Source: Gammaproteobacteria bacterium (lineage in GTDB: Bacteria > Pseudomonadota > Gammaproteobacteria > J113). From it: 8,304 nucleotides of DNA. The stretch is from contig RFJX01000113.1 of NCBI GenBank assembly GCA_003694425.1, positions 1 to 8,304 on the forward strand, read 5' to 3'. Shown one piece after another: positions 1-8,304 of this stretch. The notes beneath the pieces were generated by a model. It searched no databases, was not told where the DNA came from, and saw only the letters and a list, made by a program, of their open reading frames with translations. A program made the translations under genes and the position numbers. Numbering within the stretch: the stretch's first letter is position 1; each line of letters starts with the position of its first letter.

Positions 1-1
1 C

Positions 2-568
2 CAGGGCGTAGAGCAGAATGAAGGCCGCGGCCTCCAGCAGCCAGGGCAGCATCGACAGGAGGCGCGGACGCAGCTCCGTCGAGCCGTCGAGCCCGGCCAG
101 CGCCGGCAGGGACAACAGGTAGGTGGTGGCCGCCAGTCCCAGGCCGACCAGCAACGGTCCCAGGGTCAGCACCGTCCAGTAGATGACGAAGCGCAGCCAG
201 GCCGGGCGCTGTTCCTCTACCCGCCAGATCTGGTTGAGGGTGCTGTCGATGGTGGACATCAGGGAGAGGGCGGTGAAGAGCAGGAAGGCCAGGCCCATGG
301 CGCTCAGGCTGGCCGCCTTGGCGGAGAACTCCCGCAGGTAGCCGACGATGACCTCGGAGGTGCCCGGCACGAAGGTCTGGAACAGCAGCTCCTGCAACCG
401 GTCGTTGAGCTGCTGGAAGGTGGGGAAGGCGGAGAAGATGGAGAGCACCACGGCCAGCAGCGGCACCAGCGAGAGCAGCGTGGTATAGGCCAGCGCGGCG
501 GCCGTGCGCAGGCCGTGATCGGCCACGAAGCGGCGCCAGACCCGCAGCAGGAAACGTAGCGCCCTCAC
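2..568 (-). CDS. YihY/BrkB family inner-membrane protein (N-terminal part; gene runs off the left edge)
   Basis: The first 189 codons of a polytopic membrane protein are visible; the frame is open to the window edge. They match the YihY/BrkB (UPF0761) family. A short basic N-terminus ends in a hydrophobic segment (about residues 23-46, with AALAYTTLLSLVPLLAV). A second segment with LLFTALSLMSTIDSTLNQIW (about 95-115) is followed by the WRVEEQRPAW turn, then a third with YWTVLTLGPLLVG (130-143). These are family hallmarks. Members are often named ribonuclease BN, but in E. coli that activity belongs to a different protein (ElaC/RNase Z), so the name should not be carried over; the real function is unclear. 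The chosen start is GTG at 568-566, which overlaps the stop of the upstream gene as GTGA. No strong Shine-Dalgarno sequence is seen, so translation is probably coupled. The C-terminal part is missing. Confidence 0.9.
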   Translation of the reverse strand, partial: MRALRFLLRVWRRFVADHGLRTAAALAYTTLLSLVPLLAVVLSIFSAFPTFQQLNDRLQELLFQTFVPGTSEVIVGYLREFSAKAASLSAMGLAFLLFTALSLMSTIDSTLNQIWRVEEQRPAWLRFVIYWTVLTLGPLLVGLGLAATTYLLSLPALAGLDGSTELRPRLLSMLPWLLEAAAFILLYAL

Positions 569-1038
569 GGCGACACCGGGGCGTCGGCGCCCCGCCCTTC
601 CCCGCAGGCGAGGCGATAGGCCTGCGCGCCCCGGTACTCGCGTATCGCCGTCACCGCCGGCCCCCGCGTGGTCGCCGCCCAGTCGATCCCGCGGCGCTCC
701 AGGCAGCGCTTGGCCCGTTCCAGCCAGTACTGGTTCTCGGCCAGCTCTCCCTGGCGGGCGGCGCGGCGGGCAAGGCGCAGCGCCTCCTCGCTCTCCCCCG
801 CGGCGGCGGCGGCGCGGGCCCGCTCCAGGATCGCCTCGCTGTCACGCCACAGACACCGGTACCTGCGGCACGGCTCCAGCGCGGCCTGCGCCCGTGCCAG
901 CGCCTCGTTGAGCCCGGTCCCTTCCGTCCCCGCCCCGCTGGCCGCCGGTGCGCCCGGAAAGGAGACCAGGATCAGGATCAGGAGGAGAGGGAACCGGGTT
1001 TGCCCCTGCCTTCCGGCCTCAGTAATATGCCTCACCAT
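565..1038 (-). CDS. Small exported protein with four cysteines, SoxXA-binding (SoxK)/DUF4398-like; function unknown
   Basis: A predicted 157-residue protein. It has a basic n-region (to about residue 16), a hydrophobic core PLLLILILVSF (17-27) and a likely signal-peptidase site after GAPA (about 32), so the mature part should be periplasmic. The mature part is helical: residues 43-110 carry an Ala/Leu/Arg heptad-like pattern with WRDSEAILERA, GESEEALRLA and ARQGELAENQ. This resembles small SoxXA-binding and DUF4398 proteins, which share a W+D...A..A...GD...A..LA..A..Q.E pattern; the likeness is by eye only. Cysteines at 57, 62, 112 and 145 could form disulfides. The start is ATG 1038-1036 behind an AGGGAAGGA purine tract. 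A longer in-frame extension to 1209 would be antisense to arsC and lacks a signal peptide at its beginning, so it was rejected. The stop overlaps the yihY-type gene (GTGA). It is divergent from arsC with 36 bp between starts. Confidence 0.72.
   Translation of the reverse strand: MVRHITEAGRQGQTRFPLLLILILVSFPGAPAASGAGTEGTGLNEALARAQAALEPCRRYRCLWRDSEAILERARAAAAAGESEEALRLARRAARQGELAENQYWLERAKRCLERRGIDWAATTRGPAVTAIREYRGAQAYRLACGEGRGADAPVSP
1000..1028 (+). promoter_or_regulatory. Candidate sigma-70 promoter for arsC
   Basis: TTGCCC (1000-1005) and TAATAT (1023-1028) are separated by exactly 17 bp; each matches four of six consensus positions. The -10 is a rare AT-rich spot in GC-rich DNA. It would start transcription near 1035, about 40 nt before arsC. 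It lies inside the first codons of the divergent exported-protein gene, so the two transcripts would overlap there. Seen by eye, not scored. Confidence 0.35.
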
Positions 1039-1058
1039 TCCTTCCCTGCCGTGCCTTC

Positions 1059-1064
1059 GAGGAG
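1059..1064 (+). promoter_or_regulatory. Ribosome-binding site fixing the arsC start
   Basis: GAGGAG ends 10 nt before ATG 1075. It supports this start rather than the in-frame ATG at 1000, which would add 25 residues with no counterpart in the ArsC fold and overlap the divergent gene. Confidence 0.7.
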
Positions 1065-1074
1065 CAAACGAACC

Positions 1075-1428
1075 ATGCAAGTCGTCATCTATCATAACCC
1101 ACGCTGTTCCAAATCCAGGCAGACCCTGGCGCTGCTGCGCGAGCGCGGCATCGAGCCCGTGATCATCGAATATCTCAAGACCCCGCCGGACGCGAAGGCC
1201 CTGAAACACCTGCTCGATCTGCTCGGGATGAAGCCGCGGGAACTGATGCGCAAGAAGGAGGCGCCCTACCGGGAGCTGAACCTGGCCGATGAGTCGCTGA
1301 GCGAGGATGCCCTGATCGAGGCGATGGTCGAGAACCCGATCCTGATCGAACGCCCCATCGTGGTGGTGGACGACCGGCGCGCCGCCCTCGGCCGTCCCCC
1401 GGAGCAGGTCCTGGAGATCCTTCAGTGA
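1075..1428 (+). CDS. arsC: ArsC-family protein (glutaredoxin-type arsenate reductase family)
   Basis: A 117-residue cytoplasmic thioredoxin-fold protein. It opens with strand-plus-motif VVIYHNPRCSKSRQTL, where Cys11 aligns with the catalytic Cys12 of plasmid R773/E. coli-type ArsC. The three arginines that bind arsenate in that family appear conserved: Arg59 (ELMRKKE), Arg93 (IERPIVV) and Arg107 (ALGRPPE). In the family, Cys12 forms an arsenate adduct that is reduced with glutathione and glutaredoxin. The length is that of short chromosomal ArsC proteins; R773 ArsC is about 140 residues. No arsR, arsB, acr3 or arsH is nearby. The neighbours are wrbA and a yihY-type gene, so this is probably the housekeeping copy found in many proteobacteria and its physiological substrate is uncertain. 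The fold and catalytic residues are clear; the arsenate-reductase role in the cell is inferred. The start is set by the Shine-Dalgarno sequence at 1059-1064. Confidence 0.92.
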   Translation: MQVVIYHNPRCSKSRQTLALLRERGIEPVIIEYLKTPPDAKALKHLLDLLGMKPRELMRKKEAPYRELNLADESLSEDALIEAMVENPILIERPIVVVDDRRAALGRPPEQVLEILQ

Positions 1429-1433
1429 ATACG

Positions 1434-2195
<762 letters not shown>

Positions 2196-2227
2196 CGCTG
2201 GCGGCGCCATTGCGGGAAGCCCGACCC

Positions 2228-2263
2228 GTCCGGACCGTATCGGGTCAGCCTTCGGGTCCGGAC
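2228..2263. terminator. Possible hairpin between convergent wrbA and hda ends
   Basis: GTCCGGACC (2228-2236) and GGTCCGGAC (2255-2263) can form a 9-bp stem with an 18-nt loop. The 8-bp palindrome GTCCGGAC occurs in both arms. A competing stem is GACCCG (2223-2228) with CGGGTC (2241-2246). It sits across the hda stop codon and after wrbA, where a two-way terminator would be useful. There is no T-run on either strand, so it is not a classical intrinsic terminator. Confidence 0.35.
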
Positions 2264-2937
2264 AGCACCTGGCGCACGAAGGGAAGGGTGAGCCGGCGCT
2301 GCTGGCGCAGCGAGGATGAATCCAGGCGGTCCAGCAGCCGGAACAGGCTCCCCAGGTCCCGCGAATGCCGGGTGAGGAGATAGTCCACCACCTCCCGCGA
2401 GAGCTCCAGTCCCCGGCGGCTCGCCCGGCGCCGCAATGCCTCGGCCCGGTCTTCGTCGGCCAGTGGCGCCAGCCGGAGCTGGCACCCCCACTGCAGACGG
2501 GAGGCGAGGTCGGGCAGGATGAAGCCGGCCTCCGCCACCGGGTGCCGGCCCGTGGCCACCCAGCGGTGCCCGGCGTCCCGCAGGCGGTTGTAGAGGTGGA
2601 ACAGAGCCGTTTCCCAGGCCACGTTTCCGGCGATGCGGTCGATGTCATCGACGCAGACCAGGGCCATCGCCTCCAGTCCCTCACAGAGCCCCGGATCCAG
2701 CTCCGGGGCCTGCCCCATGGGCAGGCAGACCACCGCGGCGCCGGCGGCATGGGTCGCCGCGCACAGGGCCTGCACCAGATGGCTCTTGCCGCTGCCGGGC
2801 GGCCCCTGCAGATAGGTGGTCTGGTCTGGCCGGTCGAAGAGGTGGGAGAGCAGCGGCTCGTTGGGGCCGGGGACGAAGCTCTCGCGGTCCTGCCCCTCCT
2901 GCAGGCGGAAGGGCAGGAGCAGTTGCTCCGCCCTCAT
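2245..2937 (-). CDS. hda: DnaA regulatory inactivator Hda
   Basis: A 230-residue protein of the DnaA-like AAA+ family lacking DnaA's DNA-binding domain. It opens with the sliding-clamp binding motif QLLLPF (5-10). Then follow Walker A GPPGSGKS (45-52), Walker B VCVDDID (94-100), a sensor-1 region WVATG (126-130), an arginine-finger segment LPDLASRLQWG (141-151, Arg147) and sensor-2 SRDLGSLFRLLDRLD (192-206). Hda with ADP and the DNA-bound beta clamp stimulates ATP hydrolysis by DnaA after initiation, preventing re-initiation. Walker A has the standard lysine; E. coli Hda, as I recall it, has an arginine there. It is last of three genes: its ATG overlaps the perM stop by 4 nt (ATGA). No good Shine-Dalgarno sequence precedes it, so translation is probably coupled. 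Family length and the QL.LPF clamp motif distinguish it from DnaA and DnaC-like proteins. Confidence 0.96.
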   Translation of the reverse strand: MRAEQLLLPFRLQEGQDRESFVPGPNEPLLSHLFDRPDQTTYLQGPPGSGKSHLVQALCAATHAAGAAVVCLPMGQAPELDPGLCEGLEAMALVCVDDIDRIAGNVAWETALFHLYNRLRDAGHRWVATGRHPVAEAGFILPDLASRLQWGCQLRLAPLADEDRAEALRRRASRRGLELSREVVDYLLTRHSRDLGSLFRLLDRLDSSSLRQQRRLTLPFVRQVLSGPEG

Positions 2938-3986
2938 GGCAGATAGAGCCGGCTGTTGAGATAGACCTCCCTGAGGTGACGCAGGAGCACCACCAACACG
3001 GCCGCCACCGGCAGCGCGGCGATCACGCCGAAGAAGCCGAACAGCTGGCCACCGGCCATCACCGCAAAGATCACCGCCACCGGATGGAGACCGATCCGCT
3101 CCCCCACCAGCAGCGGTGAGAGGACCATGCCCTCGATCGCCTGACCGATGCCGAAGACCAGGCCGACCAGCGCCAGGTGCAGCAGGTCGTGATACTGGAT
3201 CAGCGCGGCGATGCCGGCCACCACCATGCCGACGATGACCCCGAGATAGGGCACGAAGCTCACCAGTCCGGAGAGCATGCCGATCAGCAGCGCCAGGTCG
3301 ATCCCGGCCAGGGTCAGTCCCACGCTGTAGATGACCCCGAGGATGAGCATCACCGTCAGCTGCCCCCTGAGGAACTGCGCCAGCATCTCATGACATTCGC
3401 GGGCCAGGCGTGACACCACCGGCTCGTGGCGGCGGGGCACCAGCTCCCTGATGCGGGCGACCAGGTGGTCCCAGTCCCGCAGCAGATAGAAGGTGACCAC
3501 CGGCACCAGCACCAGATAGGCCAGCCAGGAGACGATTGCCTGACCGGAGGTGCTGGCCCGGATCAGGAGCTTGCCGAGTGCCATGCCCACCTGCTGCCAG
3601 TGGGTGGTGAGGCTCTGACGGAGCTGGTCCAGATTGAACCAGTCGCGCTCCATGCCGGTGAAATCCAGCAGCCAGGGGATGAGGGTCGCCTGGAACCAGT
3701 CGACGACCACCGGGATCTTGCGGAACAACAAGGCGAGCTGCTGTTCCAGCAGGGGGATCAGGATCAGCAGGAGACAGATTCCGAGCAGGAACATCAGCAG
3801 GAAGACCAGCGCCACCGAGAGGGTCCGCGAGAGGCCGAACTCCTCCAGCCGGTCGACCGCCGGGTCCCCGAGATAGGCCAGCAGCGCGCCCAGGGCGAAG
3901 GGGCTGAATACCGGAGCCAGCAGCCAGAGGAGCCAGCCGAATGCGAGCAGGGCGGCGAGCCACAGCAGCTTGCCGGTCTCACTCAT
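2934..3986 (-). CDS. perM: AI-2E family transporter / PerM-like membrane permease
   Basis: A 350-residue polytopic inner-membrane protein of the AI-2E transporter (UPF0118) family, typical length. Hydrophobic segments lie at about 6-24, 25-42, 54-80, 150-169, 210-230, 231-262, 268-290 and 300-335, with a large soluble loop at about 81-147. Family signatures are PVVTFYLLRDWDH (162-174), SFVPYLGVIVG (243-253), LVGERIGLHPVAVI (293-306) and GGQLFGFFGVIAALPVAAV (312-330). Characterised family members include TqsA (autoinducer-2 export) and proposed Na+/H+ antiporters; the substrate of the PerM branch is not established, and nothing here indicates one. The start is ATG 3986-3984 behind GGAG at 7-nt spacing; the ATG overlaps the DUF2066 stop (ATGA), and its own stop overlaps the hda start. 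This DUF2066-perM-hda order is, as I recall, also seen in Pseudomonas. Confidence 0.93.
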   Translation of the reverse strand: MSETGKLLWLAALLAFGWLLWLLAPVFSPFALGALLAYLGDPAVDRLEEFGLSRTLSVALVFLLMFLLGICLLLILIPLLEQQLALLFRKIPVVVDWFQATLIPWLLDFTGMERDWFNLDQLRQSLTTHWQQVGMALGKLLIRASTSGQAIVSWLAYLVLVPVVTFYLLRDWDHLVARIRELVPRRHEPVVSRLARECHEMLAQFLRGQLTVMLILGVIYSVGLTLAGIDLALLIGMLSGLVSFVPYLGVIVGMVVAGIAALIQYHDLLHLALVGLVFGIGQAIEGMVLSPLLVGERIGLHPVAVIFAVMAGGQLFGFFGVIAALPVAAVLVVLLRHLREVYLNSRLYLP

Positions 3987-5077
3987 GGGGTCGCTCCGGC
4001 ATAGCGATAACGGGTGGGATCCCCGCCACTGACCTCGGCCTGCAGGACCCGCCCCAGGGCGATCTGCGAGGCCAGCGCCCGCACCCCGCCGCGCACCATC
4101 ACCAGCAGGGTCAGGGTCTGCCCGTCGAGCCGTTCCGGCCTCACCTGGCTCACCCCGTCCAGTCCCTCCAGATAGTTGATCACCTCGGCATACTGGCGGC
4201 CGTCGCGCAGGCCATTCACCCGCAGTTCGACCCGGCCCTCGTATTCCTGGCGCGCCGCCCGGGCGTGATGGGAGGCGAGGCGCGCCGCCAGCCAGTCCAT
4301 CGCCTCCTCGAGCGCCACCTCCGGCGAATCGGCCGGCACCGTGGTCTGTTCCCGCTGATCGCCGTCATGGATGCGGATGCGCGCCTCCCATAGTCCGGGT
4401 CCGGCCTGGACCACTCCGATTGCCGCCACCGTCTGCGCCGGATAACGCTCCGAGGCCCTGAGCAACGGCTCCTCGAAGCCGGCCAGGATGTCGGAGGCGG
4501 TCAGGAGGGAGCGGTCCCCGGCGTCGAGGCGCGGGATCAGCAGCGGGATGCCGAGGACCGCGGCCCGTTGCTGCAGCAGCTCGTACCAGCCAGCCTCGCC
4601 CGGGGCGACCAGCTCGCGCGACCCGCCGGAGTCGCGCGCGAGCCAGACCAGCACCTGCGGCCGGTCCCGCCCCCACACCGGCAATCCCGCATCCCGCAGC
4701 GCCCTCTCCACGGCCGCCCCGTCGAAGCGGGCCCACAGCCACCGGCGCTCCGGCTCCGTCTCGTCCTGACGGTAGCCGAACTCGAGCAGGAAGCCGTCGG
4801 CGCGATCGAGCAGGGCCTTCGCCTCGCTGCCGCGGGCCACCGCCGGGTCCCCGGTGAGCCTGGTGAGGACCTGGGCCAGCGCCCGGCGGATGGCAACGTC
4901 CCGTGAGGTCTCTGCAGCCTCCTCGACCGGCACCTCGGCGGTATAGAGCCCCTCCACCGGTACCGCCATGGCTGGCGGGGTGAACCCGCCCACCGCCAGC
5001 AGTGACAACAGCAGCAGGACCACGGGCGGGACCCGGACAGGCCGGCACGGGGAGACGAAGGGCGAGGTATCGGTCAT
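3983..5077 (-). CDS. DUF2066 family exported protein
   Basis: A predicted 364-residue protein. A Sec-type signal peptide is visible: basic residues around RPVRV (12-16), a hydrophobic core VVLLLLSLLAVGG (19-31) and a likely cut after PAMA (38). The mature N-terminus VEGLYTAEVPV, followed by AIRRALAQVLTRLTGDP (62-78), is the recognisable DUF2066 pattern. Further on, LWARFDGAAVERALRDAGLPVWG (114-136) and VLVWLARD (142-149) also fit. Its function is not known; it probably resides in the periplasm or at the envelope. It starts at ATG 5077-5075; no clear Shine-Dalgarno sequence precedes it, and the open frame extends further upstream only through the atp terminator, so the start is moderately certain. 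It is first in a three-gene operon, overlapping perM by 4 nt. The promoter should lie in 5078-5139; I see no convincing sigma-70 match there. Confidence 0.87.
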   Translation of the reverse strand: MTDTSPFVSPCRPVRVPPVVLLLLSLLAVGGFTPPAMAVPVEGLYTAEVPVEEAAETSRDVAIRRALAQVLTRLTGDPAVARGSEAKALLDRADGFLLEFGYRQDETEPERRWLWARFDGAAVERALRDAGLPVWGRDRPQVLVWLARDSGGSRELVAPGEAGWYELLQQRAAVLGIPLLIPRLDAGDRSLLTASDILAGFEEPLLRASERYPAQTVAAIGVVQAGPGLWEARIRIHDGDQREQTTVPADSPEVALEEAMDWLAARLASHHARAARQEYEGRVELRVNGLRDGRQYAEVINYLEGLDGVSQVRPERLDGQTLTLLVMVRGGVRALASQIALGRVLQAEVSGGDPTRYRYAGATP

Positions 5078-5139
5078 GGGCGAATTGTGCTGGCAATGGC
5101 GAAGCGGATGCAACCGGGCGCGCAGTGCGCCGGAAGACA

Positions 5140-5163
5140 AAAAGGGCCCCGCAGGGCCCTTTT
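5140..5163 (-). terminator. Intrinsic terminator of the atp operon
   Basis: A perfect 10-bp stem is formed by AAAAGGGCCC (5140-5149) and GGGCCCTTTT (5154-5163) around the 4-base loop 5150-5153. Read on the minus strand, the GC-rich stem ends in a run of five T, starting 26 nt after the atpC stop. The stem's own A/T ends also give four T on the plus strand, so it could work both ways. It insulates the ATP synthase operon from the DUF2066-perM-hda operon downstream. Confidence 0.93.
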
Positions 5164-5189
5164 CCTGATCGCCGTTGACCCGAGCCTGC

Positions 5190-5621
5190 TCAGTGAGAGC
5201 GCCCGCTCCGCTTGCGCAGGCGCTCGATGGCACGCAGCTGGGCCGCCGCTTCGGCCAGCTCGGCCTGGGCCTTGGCGTAGTCCATCTCCGCGCTGCGGTC
5301 CTTCATCGCCTCCTCGGCGCGGCGCTTGGCCTCGAGCGCGGCGGCCTCGTCCAGGTCCTCGGCCCGCTCGGCCAGGTCGGAGAGCACTGTCACCACGTGA
5401 GGCTGGACCTCCAGCATGCCCCCGGAGACGTAGAAGGAGAGCTCCTCCCCCTCGGGGGTCTGGATCCGGACCTCGCCCGGCTTGAGCCGGGTCAGGAGGG
5501 GGGCATGCCGGGGCGCGATGCCGACCTCACCCTCTACCGCCGGCGCGAACACCATCTCGGCAGGCCCGGAGAAGATCTCCGTTTCCGCGCTGACGATGTC
5601 GACGTGAATGGTCATTGCCAT
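5190..5621 (-). CDS. atpC: F1F0 ATP synthase epsilon subunit
   Basis: A 143-residue subunit of the F1 central stalk, on the cytoplasmic side of the inner membrane. The N-terminal beta-sandwich covers about residues 4-88, with [26 protein letters not shown] (32-44), YVSGGMLEV (64-72) and VTVLSD (77-82). The C-terminal alpha-hairpin (about 90-140) is rich in Ala, Glu and Arg. In the family the hairpin can extend along gamma and inhibit ATP hydrolysis. Start ATG 5621-5619 is preferred because GAGGT, partly within the atpD stop region, lies 11 nt upstream; Met3 (5615) would be too far from it. The gap to atpD is 14 nt. It is the last gene of the operon, followed by the terminator at 5140-5163. 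Length and motifs are ordinary. Confidence 0.97.
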   Translation of the reverse strand: MAMTIHVDIVSAETEIFSGPAEMVFAPAVEGEVGIAPRHAPLLTRLKPGEVRIQTPEGEELSFYVSGGMLEVQPHVVTVLSDLAERAEDLDEAAALEAKRRAEEAMKDRSAEMDYAKAQAELAEAAAQLRAIERLRKRSGRSH

Positions 5622-5635
5622 GATCTGGGCTTACC

Positions 5636-7036
<1,401 letters not shown>

Positions 7037-7066
7037 TCAGGGTTTCAATTCCGTATCCGGACTCGC

Positions 7067-7927
7067 TCAGACTGCCGCCGCACCACCGACGATCTCGGAG
7101 ATCTCCTGGGTGATGGCCGCCTGCCGGGCCTTGTTGTAGATCAGCTCCAGCTCGTCGATCAGCTTGCCGGCGTTGTCGGAGGCGCTCTTCATCGCCACCA
7201 TCCGGGCGGCCATCTCGCAGGCGATGTTCTCAACCACCCCCTGGTAGGCCAGCGACTCAATGTAGCGCTCCAGCAGCGCGTCCATCACCGGCTTGGGTTC
7301 GGGCTCGTAGATGTAGTCCCAGTGGTGTCTGAGCTCTTCGTCCTCGGCCGGCTGCAGCGGCAGCATGCGCTCGATGGTGGGCCTCTGGGTCATCGAGTTG
7401 ACGAAGACGTTGAAGGCGAGGTAGAGCTCGTCGATGCCGCCCTCGTTGTAGGCGTCCAGCATCACCTTGATGGTACCGATGAGGTCGGTGACGTGCGGGG
7501 TGTCGCCGAGGTGGGTCACACTGCCGGTAATGTTGCCGCCGAAACGGCCGAAGAAGCCGGCCGCCTTGCTGCCGATGGTGACCAGATCGATGCCGACCCC
7601 CTGCTCTTCCTTCTCCTTCATGAAACGGAGCAGGGTGCGGAACAGATTGGCGTTGAGCCCGCCGCACAGCCCGCGGTCGCTGGAGACAATCACGATCCCG
7701 ATACGCTTCACCTCCCGCACCTCCATGAAGGGATGGTGATACTCGGCATGCGCCATGGCCAGATGGGATACTACCTGGCGCATCTTCTCGGCATAGGGCC
7801 GGGCCGCGCGCATCCGGTCCTGGGCCTTGCGCATCTTGCTGGCCGCCACCATCTCCATGGCCTTGGTGATCTTCTGCGTGTTGCGGATGCTTCCGATCTT
7901 GGTGCGTATCTCTTTCGCGACTGCCAT
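7067..7927 (-). CDS. atpG: F1F0 ATP synthase gamma subunit
   Basis: A 286-residue rotor subunit, typical length. The N-terminal helix carries the signature [20 protein letters not shown] (6-25), followed by [11 protein letters not shown]. The central Rossmann-like domain contains [17 protein letters not shown] (76-92). The C-terminal helix contains [16 protein letters not shown] (about 237-252), ending in [20 protein letters not shown]. The two terminal helices form the coiled coil that turns inside the alpha3beta3 ring, while the foot binds the c-ring and epsilon. No regulatory cysteine insertion of the chloroplast type is present. ATG 7927-7925 follows AGGCGGAA, a modest ribosome-binding site. 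It lies 26 nt after the atpA stop and 54 nt before atpD. Confidence 0.98.
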   Translation of the reverse strand: MAVAKEIRTKIGSIRNTQKITKAMEMVAASKMRKAQDRMRAARPYAEKMRQVVSHLAMAHAEYHHPFMEVREVKRIGIVIVSSDRGLCGGLNANLFRTLLRFMKEKEEQGVGIDLVTIGSKAAGFFGRFGGNITGSVTHLGDTPHVTDLIGTIKVMLDAYNEGGIDELYLAFNVFVNSMTQRPTIERMLPLQPAEDEELRHHWDYIYEPEPKPVMDALLERYIESLAYQGVVENIACEMAARMVAMKSASDNAGKLIDELELIYNKARQAAITQEISEIVGGAAAV

Positions 7928-7953
7928 TTCCGCCTACCCGTGTATACCGTGGA

Positions 7954-8304
7954 TTACCAGCTCTGCGTGGCCTTGAAGTCCTCGAGCGCCTTGGTGAAGG
8001 CCGCCTCGATCTCGTCGTCGTAGTCGCCGCTATCGTTGACCCGGTCCATCAGCTCGCCATACTCGCTGTGCATATAGCCGTGCAGCGCGGATTCGAAGTC
8101 CTGGATCCGCTCCAGCTCGACGTCGTCGAGGTAGCCCCGGTCCACGGCGAACAGGCTGATGGCCATGTCGGCGATGGGCAGCGGGGAATACTGCCTCTGC
8201 TTCATCAGCTCCATGACCCGCTGGCCGCGCTCGAGCTGCTTGCGGGTGGCCTCGTCCAGATCGGAGGCGAACTGGGCGAAGGCCGCCAGTTCGCGGTACT
8301 GGGC
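7954..8304 (-). CDS. atpA: F1F0 ATP synthase alpha subunit (C-terminal 116 residues; gene runs off the right edge)
   Basis: Only the C-terminal helical domain is in the window. The frame is open from the right edge to TAA at 7956-7954. Recognisable family segments are [48 protein letters not shown] and the C-terminus EDFKATQSW, which closely follows the E. coli ending. Alpha is the non-catalytic nucleotide-binding subunit; its Walker motifs lie outside the window. The genes downstream follow the standard atpA-G-D-C order; atpI-B-E-F-H would be expected beyond the right edge. Confidence 0.97.
   Translation of the reverse strand, partial: AQYRELAAFAQFASDLDEATRKQLERGQRVMELMKQRQYSPLPIADMAISLFAVDRGYLDDVELERIQDFESALHGYMHSEYGELMDRVNDSGDYDDEIEAAFTKALEDFKATQSW

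Noticed and set aside
1000..1074. Upstream ATG start for arsC, adding 25 residues
   Set aside because: ArsC proteins begin just before the first beta strand, as with ATG 1075, which has GAGGAG upstream. The extension has no family counterpart.
1091..1096. TATGAT (minus strand) as -10 of a promoter for the exported-protein gene
   Set aside because: No acceptable -35 lies 16-18 bp upstream and there is no extended -10 TG. It codes for conserved residues of the arsC active-site strand.
1039..1209. 57-codon N-terminal extension of the minus-strand exported protein
   Set aside because: It is antisense to the arsC coding region, whose catalytic residues are intact, and it would bury the signal peptide inside the protein. 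ATG 1038 has a purine-rich site in front of it.
5078..5139. TTGCAT with CACAAT at 18-bp spacing (minus strand) as promoter of the DUF2066 operon
   Set aside because: The -35 matches only three of six positions and the -10 four of six. The region must hold a promoter, but this match is too weak to annotate.

Overview
The window is GC-rich chromosomal DNA of a gammaproteobacterium. It contains Hda, DUF2066 and PerM genes in tandem, a WrbA/ArsC/YihY group of the kind I recall next to hda in Pseudomonas, and the standard atpA-G-D-C end of an F-type ATP synthase operon. High GC and a possible SoxK-like (SoxXA-binding) exported protein would suit a sulfur-oxidising lineage such as the Chromatiales, but this is an inference. 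Almost everything here is core genome. I see no CRISPR array, RNA gene, transposase or phage gene, and no new multi-gene system.

Layout, left to right. (1) Positions 2-1038, minus strand: a small exported protein of unknown function followed by a YihY/BrkB membrane protein that runs off the left edge; the two are coupled by a 4-nt GTGA overlap. (2) Positions 1075-2195, plus strand: an ArsC-family thioredoxin-fold protein and the WrbA quinone oxidoreductase. Nearly all the space between them is filled by a 154-bp element with mirrored arms (1434-1587), each arm made of three CACrGAG units. (3) Positions 2245-5077, minus strand: DUF2066 protein, then PerM/AI-2E-family transporter, then Hda, each junction an ATGA overlap of 4 nt. 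hda converges on wrbA. (4) Positions 5190-8304, minus strand: the end of atpA, then atpG, atpD and atpC, closed by a clear intrinsic terminator at 5140-5163 that separates the ATP synthase operon from the DUF2066-perM-hda operon.

Functionally, the atp genes encode the F1 subunits alpha (partial), gamma, beta and epsilon. Hda, working with the DNA-loaded sliding clamp, switches off DnaA after initiation. WrbA and ArsC-like proteins are redox enzymes. YihY, PerM and DUF2066 are envelope proteins with poorly known roles. The features most worth a second look are the mirrored repeat element, which also carries the wrbA ribosome-binding site, and the cysteine-containing exported protein divergent from arsC.
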